Below, piece by piece: positions 1-64,000 of a stretch of 64,000 nucleotides of DNA. Origin of the DNA: Oxyruncus cristatus (Eukaryota; Chordata; Aves; Passeriformes; Cotingidae); the NCBI GenBank assembly GCA_013399855.1, contig VXAY01006170.1, forward strand, positions 166,284 through 230,283, given 5' to 3'. The position numbers and the translations under genes were made by a program. The first letter of the stretch is position 1, and every line of letters starts with the position of its first letter. The notes beneath the pieces were generated by a model that was given only the letters and a program-made list of their open reading frames with translations, was not told the origin of the DNA and searched no databases.

Positions 1-24233
<24,233 letters not shown>

Positions 24234-24616
24234 NNNNNNNNNNNNNNNNNNNNNNNNNNNNNNNNNNNNNNNNNNNNNNNNNNNNNNNNNNNNNNNNNNN
24301 NNNNNNNNNNNNNNNNNNNNNNNNNNNNNNNNNNNNNNNNNNNNNNNNNNNNNNNNNNNNNNNNNNNNNNNNNNNNNNNNNNNNNNNNNNNNNNNNNNNN
24401 NNNNNNNNNNNNNNNNNNNNNNNNNNNNNNNNNNNNNNNNNNNNNNNNNNNNNNNNNNNNNNNNNNNNNNNNNNNNNNNNNNNNNNNNNNNNNNNNNNNN
24501 NNNNNNNNNNNNNNNNNNNNNNNNNNNNNNNNNNNNNNNNNNNNNNNNNNNNNNNNNNNNNNNNNNNNNNNNNNNNNNNNNNNNNNNNNNNNNNNNNNNN
24601 NNNNNNNNNNNNNNNN
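24234..24616. other. Assembly gap (383 N)
   Basis: A run of N interrupts IPO9 exon 1. Continuity between IPO9 and everything at higher coordinates depends on the scaffolding across this gap. Confidence 0.99.
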
Positions 24617-25077
24617 ACCGCGCTGGCCGTGAGGGGTGGGGGGGGGGGTCCCTGAGGGTCGGGGTGTCCCAAACAGGGACAGGGAAAGCAAGGGCTGGGT
24701 AACAACGGGCAGGGATTGTTGTTCATAACAGCCAGAGGGCTGGTGGGGGTAACACGCTGCGAGAAAGAACAAGACGTGGCTGGAGAAGGGGCCCTGCGGA
24801 GATTTTTTTTTTTTTTCCGGGACAAACATCCTTGTTTGTGGTTCCTGGGGATCAGCACAACACGGCACAGGGGCAGGAATGGGGCCGGGAAGGGGCATGG
24901 GCTGTAGAGGGGGATCCAGACCGCCCAAGACCCCCAAAGGCTCCAGCCGGCTTCCAGAAAGGTCTGAAGGAATGGGCTGAGCGTGGGAACTCCACAGGGA
25001 GAGTGAGAAACCTGCCCCTGGAGCAGGGAATCCTGCCCGTGAAGAGGGGCAGTGCTCCCAGACCCTGGACATTCCAA

Positions 25078-25106
25078 CAGCTGGATCGACACAGCTGGAT
25101 CGACAC
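25078..25106. repeat. Exact 14-bp tandem duplication
   Basis: The unit AGCTGGATCGACAC occurs twice in direct succession, just before a pyrimidine-rich tract. Confidence 0.8.
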
Positions 25107-25125
25107 GCCAGAACCAGGACTGGGG

Positions 25126-25209
25126 ATCTCTTTTTCTCTCTTCCTTTCTTTTTCTCTCCCCCTCTTTAATCCACCTCCCTCTCTTCTCTCTCTTCCCTTT
25201 CTCCCCACC
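25126..25209 (+). repeat. Polypyrimidine tract
   Basis: About 84 nt are almost purely C and T on the plus strand, with a small AAT and CCA interruption. It lies about 0.5 kb upstream of the IPO9 gap and may belong to the candidate LTR. Confidence 0.8.
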
Positions 25210-25814
25210 CCTTCATGCACACCCCACTGCCATGTGCTCATATGGCAGCTCGGGGACTCACATACCAACTTCCACGCCACGCGTGTGATCTCCTAATGAA
25301 ACTTGCTGGTTTTTTGCAGACCCTCTGACTTTTTGTCGTTCCTTTCCGCCACAAGCACTCGCGACTCTTGGGTGCTCCCTTCCCCCTAAGGGTGGGATGT
25401 CACAGGGGGGAGGCCCTCGAAGCAGGAACCGTGACCAGACCGAGTCCCTCACACCCCTTTTCCCACACAGTGAGGGGGGGGTGACCACCCAGTGTGAGCC
25501 TTGAGGAGCCCACCTGTGTTTTCTGCAGCTGTTTATTTAGGAAGTATAAGCAATTTTACAAAGCATTACCATCATTAAAAAGCGGTATTGACAGACACCA
25601 AGTGGGCTTCTTGCCTGAGGCACCAAGCACTGGCGGGGCAGAATCGTGTGTTTTTCTCTCTTATTCTTTCCAATCCAAAATGCTGCTTCTGCTGGAGGAA
25701 TAAACACATATTTATGTAAGTGTGGCTTCTGCAAGCCCAGGATCATTGCTCATCTCTGCACTGTCCCAGAATTTTGGCTTAGTGGAAAATGTGAGTTCCT
25801 GCTGCACCAAGATC

Positions 25815-26117
25815 AGTGAGGCAGGAGGTCCAGGTCTCTGCTCCCAGGGAACAGGGGACAAGACAAGGGGAAACAGCCTCAAGTTGCTCCAGGGGAGGTT
25901 TAGGTTGGATATTGGGGAAAATTTTGTCCCTGAAAGGATGGTCAGGCACTGGCCCCGACTGCCCAGGGCAGTGGTGGAGTCACCATCCATGGAAGTGTTC
26001 GGAAAGGTCTGTGGCACTTGGGGACATGGGTTAGTGGTGGACATGGCAGTGCTAGTTAATGGTTGGACTCTGACCTTAGAAGGCTTTTTCAACCTTCATG
26101 ATTCTGTGATTCTCTGA
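25815..26117 (+). mobile_element. CR1 LINE, 3' fragment
   Basis: Sense CR1 with CCAGGGGAGGTTTAGGTTGG, GACTGCCCAGGGCAGTGGTG, and a degraded tail ATGATTCTGTGATTCTCTGA that retains the 8-bp repeat. Confidence 0.85.
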
Positions 26118-27397
26118 TTCCATCACACCAGACTATCACTGGTGCTCAGTGCAGACCGGCCAACAGCAGGTCTGACACATCTCTGCAAGTATTTGTTAAG
26201 AAGGGGCAAAAATGATCACAATGGGAACTGTTTTCTCTGCTTTATAAACATGCTGTGAAAAACGAGGCCGCATTTTAGGGAGAGGAGGGTATCCCAGAGC
26301 AATGCCTGTCTAGCCCATGATCCTTTTGAATTCCCACCAGTTTGCACATTGCACAGGCTCTTCAAAGGTTTCTGTGGGGATGGATGCTCATGCAAACCCA
26401 GCACACAGAGCTCCCTGGTCAAACACTGCACACTCTGCCTCCAGGCTGAATGGTTCTGCCCATCACCTCCTGTGATGTGCTTTGGGGAAGACAGTTCAGT
26501 TACCACAAAAGATACTCTTGGGATGAAGAGGTATTTTATGATGAACTCCTTGTTTCCTCCTGTGCTGTTTCAGCTCACAGGCAAGGCACAGGAGCTTTGA
26601 ACTCCCCTGCAGATCTGTACCAAGGGAAACCCCACAGGAAGATGTGCAGCAGGCATGGGACTGCTGGGACCGGCAAAAATCCCCCAAGAAAAACTGGGGC
26701 AGCACACGGAGCAGGCAAAGCATCAGCCTGAGTTACAAGGCATTAACCCGACCTGTCCCCTGCTTGGTTAAAACTTAACTCCAGGCAGCAACAAAAACAT
26801 GAAACCCACAATCCCAACAGACACCAAAGCAGCCCAAACACACAACACTGACTCTCTAACATTGGTTTTATCTTCAATGAACCCTGGATGATGGAGTGAC
26901 TCTTTTGAGTGAATTCCATGTTCTGGAGACAGGGAGCTGCTGGTTTTATACGTTTAGAGGTGCAGCTCACACAGGTTTTAGGGGGCGAGCACATACACAC
27001 ACATATATATAAAATCTGGCTCAGTATTGTAATTAAACAGCCAAATTCCTTAAAAAACATTGCTGTAAGCAGCAGGATTAACAAACTTTCAGAACCTGAA
27101 GAACTGAGGTGCATAAGGAGCCTTTGTGAAGCTGCACCTCTGAATTTAGGGTGCGTCAATATTTCTTTTCAACCACCTTGCAGCAAACCTGCCTCTCAGC
27201 AAGTGGAATTTCGGACCCAGCAACATTATCACATCAGTATATCACATCAGCACAACCCAAACTCTTTTTTTGATTAAATATTTGCTCCTTCTACCCAAGC
27301 CCTTTTTCCTGGAACCCCCAATCCCATTTTTGTCTGTCTCTAATGAAACTGCAGTTCCATTACTCTCCTGTGGCTGCTTTATCTCCTTCGGCAGCAA

Positions 27398-27829
27398 CGA
27401 GGCTGGTGGAGGGACTTGAACACAAGTGCTGTGAGGAGAGGCTGAGAGAGCTGGGGTTGTTCAGCCTGGAGAAGAGAAGGCTCAGGGGAGACCTCATCGC
27501 TCTGCACAACTCCCTGACAGGAGGGTGTAGCCAGGTGGGGGTTGGTCTCTTCTCCCAGGAACCAGCAGTAGGACAAGAGGGCTCGGCCTTGAGCTGTGCC
27601 AGGGGAGGTTTAGGTTGGATATTAGAAAGAAATTCTTTCCAGAGAGGGTGATCAGCCATTGGAATGGGCTGCCCAGGGAAGTGGTGGATTCTCCATCCCT
27701 GGAGGTTTTCAAGATGAGGCTGGACGTGGCACTGAGTGCCATAGTCTAGTAACGTGGTGGTGGTCAAGGGTTGGACTTGATGATCTCAGAGGTCCTTTCC
27801 AACCTATCTGATTCTATGATTCTATGATT
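27398..27829 (+). mobile_element. CR1 LINE, well-preserved 3' fragment
   Basis: The best-preserved CR1 here: CTGGGGTTGTTCAGCCTGGA, AGGGGAGGTTTAGGTTGGAT, GGAATGGGCTGCCCAGGGAA, GGTCCTTTCCAACCTATCTG, and a tail of ATTCTATG repeats. It lies 1.8 kb downstream of the KDM5B polyadenylation signal. Confidence 0.92.
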
Positions 27830-29619
27830 TTCCAGACAAGACTTTTATTTCCAGTGATGCTGCTCTCAGTGAGGGGCTGTTCCTTCACTGACTGACATGT
27901 CCACATCCTCGAGAAGAACTCTCACCATGCAGGTTGTTCCCTTCTGGGGGAAGGGTAATGCCATTTTGGAGGGCTGTACCACAGCCCCTCTCTTAGAACA
28001 GCACACTCATTTCCAGACTCATAGAAGAGCCATCCCAGCTCCTTCATGTTGCTTCCAGGCCACTGCTGCTGTGTGTGGATTCCGGGGACGGTCCCTTCCT
28101 GAATCCTGTGTGACACGTGTAGTCGTGTCCTACGGACACATCTCCTGCAGGAACAGTAATCACTGCTGTTTGTTGGTGTGCTGTGTGTCCTGGCAGGGCC
28201 CTGCCTGCAGCTGAACCCCTACTGTAACCCCCCATTCCCTGAGCTGCACTGACCCCCAGCAACACAAACCAGCCCGTGCCAGGCTGGGATATGGTGTTTG
28301 CTGCAGAGCAGGTTTTTCCACAGTTTGGACTGTTATCTCAGCATTGCACAAAGATTCTTCCAACCAAAAAGAGAAAAAAACCTCCAAATCTCAAAACATC
28401 CTTTTGGTACTTAAATAAAAAGGACCAGTCACACCCTGGAAGCATAGACACAACTAAAGTACACGGGCTTAAGGTTGTCTCTCCCACCCCAAAGCTTTCA
28501 GATGGATCATCTGGGCCGGGCTGAAGATTCTTTTAACAGTTAAAAATGAAAAATATTTAAAAAAAAAAAAAACCCAAACCAAATCCCTGGGGGACTGAAT
28601 TCCTGCACAGTTCTGATCCCACCCACAGACCCACCACACCATCATCAGCCACAGATGCTCCAAGGCTCTGCCCCACCGAGTGACTCCACGTGCTTCTGCC
28701 CATGGGAAAAGGGCTAAAACCAGGAAGGGCAAAAACTTACCAGCAAATTCCTCTTGGTGATGAGTGGAGGGGACACAAACCCCACCAGGGTTCTGGTGAC
28801 GACAGGATGTCCCACAGAGAGTGATCCCCATGATACAAAGATCTCCAGCCCTCCCATCTCCCACAGCTCCACAAGTTCCACCTCTGGCAGCCTTGGAAGC
28901 ACAGTCCTGTCACCAGGCCACTGCCAGCTGTGCTCTGCAGCAGTGATGGCTTTTCAAAGCATTTTGGGTGCAGCCCCATGTGTGAATTGCCTCGTGGGCC
29001 TAAATACCCAACACCTCTCCTGCTCAAGGGTCCAGTCCCCTCTGGCAGCACTGCGGTGCCTGAACAGCCCTTGGGAGAATCAAAACCATTCCAGAAATGT
29101 CCTTATTCCTCAGGTTTTTAGGCTACATGCAGGCAAAAGGAGCTGAAGGGAGCCACAGCCTGGGCTGTGCAGAGCCAGCTCACTGTGGGCCACAGGGAAG
29201 GTCACTGTGGCCACCAGTCTGGGCCGTGGGGGAAGGTCTCTCCTTCGACCCAGCTGGGCAGGGCTGGCAGGAGGAGCTGCCCCACACCTTTGCATCCTTC
29301 ATGAAACCCCCATTCCCACCTCTGCCAGTCCCAAACTGTACTTTCAAACCCTGTGTTCACTCAACTTGCAAGTAATTTCAGCTTTGTGAAAAACTTGAGA
29401 GAGGGTTTTTTTTTTCTTTTTGGTGTGAACAACATTTTGACCTGCCTCCTCCTTCCAAACCTGAACAGAGGAGGGAGGTAAGGAAACACCACGGCACCTG
29501 CACAGCTGTTTTGGAAGATGAATTTCTGTTGGCTAAGAGAACCTATTGATGCAACCAGAGTGGATCCAGAGGAAAATAAAACTGCATTTCAAACTCTCTA
29601 AAAACACCAACATTTAATT

Positions 29620-30359
29620 TTATAACATAACCAGGGGTTTATTCCACAATATAAACTGCAACATTTGATACAAGCTACCCAAAAAAGGAGAAAGCCAAAA
29701 TACAGCTGTGGCAATTACTTTACAGATTTTTTTTTTTCCTGTCTTCTACATCACAGGGCCCTCAGTGACACTAGGATCTAACATTTGCTGTCTGTACACC
29801 AACCAATGCTAGAAGCAACACGCTGTTCAATTGTCATTCCAGTCACTGAAACCAGACATAGAAGTTATTGCTCAGATAAATAAACCTAGTCTACGAAAAA
29901 CAAAGTGGAAAAAAACTAAAGTCTCCAAAGAGTTAACAGAGTAAACAGGGATTTCCTCAAAAGAGGATTATTGGAAAATTCATGGTGCAGGGTTGTTTTT
30001 TTTTTTTTTTCCGTTTTGTTTTGTTTTTTTTTTTTTTTTGCACCCAAACCAAGCTGAATTAAATACGCCGGTAAATCCCAGAGAGGTAACTGAATGCTGT
30101 ACAGTAAAAGGTGCATGTGTCAAATGCCTTCCAAATCAGTGGAAACCCCTGCAAACAGTCAGCATCTCAAACCTCAACAACCACAAACAGATCAAGGGAA
30201 AATACAAAAGTGTCAAAAATTGTTTTGAGTTCTGGAAAATGATCCCATAAGGATAGAAGTAGCACCATTTGCAATCTGGTTTTTAAACCAGCCCCTGTGG
30301 CTTAACTGGAAAACTGGGAGAACCTTCTTTACTCAAGTCCTGAACGGTTTATGGGAGTT
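29620..30359 (-). other. KDM5B: KDM5B 3' untranslated region (probable)
   Basis: Untranslated sequence from the TAA stop to the inferred cleavage site. It contains a long A-rich run on the transcript strand (plus-strand T tracts at about 29995-30010 and 30024-30039), which could prime oligo-dT internally. Confidence 0.65.
29638..29643 (-). promoter_or_regulatory. KDM5B: KDM5B polyadenylation signal AATAAA
   Basis: The minus strand reads AATAAA about 720 nt after the stop codon. A GT-rich element (TGTTGGTGTTTTT on the minus strand, about 29600-29615) follows, as expected for a cleavage site near 29620. Longer 3' ends are possible, as another AATAAA lies at 27844-27849. Confidence 0.65.
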
Positions 30360-61594
<31,235 letters not shown>

Positions 61595-64000
61595 CTGCAA
61601 GCACTAAAAGAGACACAATTCGGTTACTTCACTTTTTCTGCCTTCACCTCCAACACAAACTCTGTGCGGAACAATTTTCTGGCTCGTGGGAAAGAACAGA
61701 GACAGGGCTCTGATAATTACTGTGCTGAGCTAATAAAATAGCATGTATGACAACGGTAGAATAACCTATTTGAACAAGCTACAAATTCACTTTTTCCTGC
61801 CCATTTAGTGACTGCAATAACCATAATAAAGGATCTTAAATAAAGCTGAAGTCATCCTTTAAGTGTTATTAGCACTGAACATTTCTCTGTGTGAAATCCC
61901 AACCCCAACTCTTCTAGCAGATGGGGCTTTTTCAGACTGGATCACCAGCACTCTGGAACTGCTGCAGTGTCCTCAGGTTGCATTGGTGTGATGCCAACAA
62001 TATAAAAGTAAATTAGAGCCTATCAAACATCCTTGTCCTAACTGAAATACAGCCTTGTCCAATGGACGTCGCTGGAGCTCCCTTCTTCCATGTTTTGGAG
62101 AGGACAAGTGCTCCACGAATTAAGGGCAGAAAGGAAAAGATGCAAAAACAGTCTTTCAAGTTGCTGAACGAACATGTTTAATTGCTGAAAACTGTGCACA
62201 TTTTTGGCAAGAAACTGAATAATTAATAACAATTCCCCGTTTGTCATGCCACACAACACTCAGTAACAGCAGACAAAATGTATCAGTTTTTAATGAGTAA
62301 ACAACAAATCCTACAGAAAGAAAAAGTCTCCTTGTCAGGAAGTAATTCACAGGAATTGCTGGATCCACATTTTCCCTGTTCCCATCAGAAGCATTTTCTC
62401 AGCAAGAGAGAACAGTAAAGAACCATTGCAGTGGTGTGAGGATGATGATACTCCATGGACAGCACAGAAATCAGACTTTCAGGAATGACAGCCAGAAGGG
62501 GGGATGGAAAAGGAGGAAAAAGTGGTATTTTAGAATACAAGTCTATGCTGAAAGAATTATGTATTTAACAAAAAAATCAGTATCGGTCATGGGCAGCAGG
62601 ATGAGATTAACCATCATCCACAGACAGTCCACAACTCTGACCAAAGAAACCACCAGGACTGCTGTTTTCTTTCACACTGCCTTTGTTTTCTTCCACACTG
62701 CCTTCATTCCCAGACTTCGTAAGCTCTAGATTTATTCCCTGAAAGCAATTAGGGGACTTCATTTCAACACTAAATAGCCAAATCCCTCAACTTTGCAGCT
62801 CGAGTCCTGGCTGACACTCAAAGGTGGGCAGGTAAGGGTGCCTGGAGCCCAGAGCAGCTGGCCCTTCACAAGAACTTGTCCCTTTAAGGCTCACACTGCA
62901 ATAAGAATCACAGGATCACAGGATGGTTTGGGTTGGAAGGGACTTTAAAGATCACCTCGTTCTAAGCTCCTGCCATGGGCAGGGACACCTTCCACTAGAC
63001 CAGCTGAACTCTATCCAACCTGGCTTTGAATGTTTCCAGGAATGAGGCACCTACCGAAGATGATGGGAATTATTTCACATCAACATCAGCGGAGGAAAGT
63101 AAAAAAATAACAATTTCTCAGAACAGAAAATGGACAAGCAGAAAAGGCAAGTGAGTAGAAAAATGATGAAAATGAGAGATAAGAACTTCCATAAAATCTG
63201 ATTGCTTGAATTGGGTCCTCAAGTGAAACTCAAATTTTCTCCCTTCCCCCCAAAAAAAGTTTCTACTCCTTCTGGTAATAGAGGACATATGATCTTTGAA
63301 AATGAAGATGTAGAAGGCAAACAACTTTTCCTAATCCAAATGGTAAGGAAACCTGGAAAACGAACAGATAGTATTGCCTCACTTGCCTCACTTCAGTGCA
63401 TTGCCAAGGGAAAAAAAACCCAAAACACCACCAAAAAATGAGCATTCACTGAAAGACACCACAGCGCATTTCCTAAATACTGAGGTTTCACTAACTATTT
63501 AAGCACAAACATTTCCTGGTGCCTCTGTAACTTGAGGCAAACCAGTGTTATTATGAAATGGCTATTAATGATTTCAACTGTAGCTAGAGAAGACCTACTA
63601 GTGTAAGCCCTGTCTTAAGGATGAGAATTCCTCTGAAACTCCTTTACTCCTGCACTGGCCAGATCAACTGTCTTCAACCAAGGACACAGATGACATCTCT
63701 CCTGTCCTTCTCTCTCCCAGCCAGCCTCTGGCAAGGCTGAGCTTCTATCAACAATTCACCATAAGCTCATCCCATACTCTGTGATCATCATCTTGTTATA
63801 TTCCAAGAAGATGGCTGCACACATGATCCTCGAACTCCCAGTGGTGGCAGACAGCGAGCTGAAAGCCCATTAGCTGAAACCATAAAGGAGCAGCTCCTTT
63901 AGCAGACAAAGGACACAGAAGCAATGTCAAAAGATGGGGGGGGGAAGGGATGCAATTTATCTCCTCCAGGTTTAGATGTTTATTAGTAGTAATTAAATTA
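61595..64000 (-). other. KDM5B intron upstream of the first visible exon
   Basis: At least 2.4 kb of intron, with an antisense CR1 copy at 62908-63050. The preceding ARID-end exon is absent, so this intron continues beyond the window. Confidence 0.8.
62908..63050 (-). mobile_element. CR1 LINE, antisense 3' fragment
   Basis: It reads AGGATGGTTTGGGTTGGAAG, GGACTTTAAAGATCACCTCG and ACCTTCCACTAGACCAGCTG, the reverse complement of the CR1 terminal block. Confidence 0.92.

Larger units (their letters stand above)
24665..25404 (+). mobile_element. Possible solo LTR of an endogenous retrovirus
   Basis: A roughly 740-bp block starts TGTCCC and ends TGTCACA, with GGGG on both outer sides that could be a 4-bp target duplication, though G runs make this weak. 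Near its 3' part it has a long pyrimidine tract (25130-25210) followed by TAATGAAACTTGCTGG, reminiscent of the polypyrimidine and poly(A)-signal layout of passerine LTRs. No internal viral genes are present. An ordinary intergenic low-complexity region is the alternative. Confidence 0.35.
24617..29619. other. KDM5B-IPO9 intergenic region
   Basis: About 5 kb lie between the probable KDM5B polyadenylation site and the IPO9 promoter gap. It contains a candidate LTR (24665-25404), two sense CR1 copies (25815-26117, 27398-27829) and a short AC/AT microsatellite (about 26995-27011). The stretches 25405-25814, 26118-27397 and 27830-29619 contain no gene or RNA I can support. Confidence 0.75.

Noticed and set aside
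26995..27011. Short ACACACATATATAT microsatellite
   Set aside because: Too short to be notable; typical background in vertebrate DNA.
61595..64000. The upstream KDM5B exon (end of ARID)
   Set aside because: I looked for the segment ending NPYNLF...RCLQ on the minus strand and did not find it, so it must lie beyond the window.

Overview
This is vertebrate nuclear DNA, almost certainly from a bird. Two multi-exon genes are readable by protein similarity recalled from the human orthologs, both on the minus strand: KDM5B (JARID1B/PLU-1, a histone H3K4 demethylase) and IPO9 (importin-9). The avian call rests on many 3'-truncated CR1 LINE copies, several ending in the typical (ATTCTATG)n-like tail, on compact introns, and on near-identity of the proteins to mammalian orthologs. 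No bacterial, plasmid, phage, CRISPR or tRNA/rRNA signal was seen.

Layout from high to low coordinates, which is the direction of transcription. KDM5B occupies 64000 to about 29620. Twenty-three coding exons (61594 down to the stop at 30360-30362) give 4,047 nt, or 1,348 codons plus stop, starting at the residue matching about K196 of human KDM5B. The JmjN and ARID exons and the promoter lie beyond the right end. PHD1, the complete JmjC domain with its HxE...H iron ligands, the C5HC2 zinc finger, the PLU-1 helical region, PHD2 and PHD3 are all present and in frame. An AATAAA at 29638-29643 probably ends the transcript. The next 5 kb (29619 to 24617) is intergenic and holds two CR1 copies and a possible solo LTR. 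IPO9 follows in the same orientation: exon 1 is cut by a 383-bp N gap (24234-24616) that hides the start codon and core promoter, and exons 2-13 run from 14335 to 853. They encode the importin-beta N-terminal domain and roughly the first half of the HEAT solenoid (about 476 of about 1,040 residues). The remaining IPO9 exons lie beyond the left end.

Every exon boundary was placed so that the reading frame and splice phase match on both sides. Three introns are not GT-AG: IPO9 intron 8 is a U12-type AT-AC intron, and IPO9 intron 6 and KDM5B intron 31385-32025 have GC-AG ends.

The two proteins act in separate processes (chromatin demethylation, and nuclear import of cargo that includes H2A-H2B), and nothing in the sequence links their regulation. 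I saw no convincing undescribed system. The most useful observations are the unusual introns, the KDM5B-IPO9 adjacency (which depends on a scaffold gap), the hidden IPO9 promoter and the possible LTR beside it.
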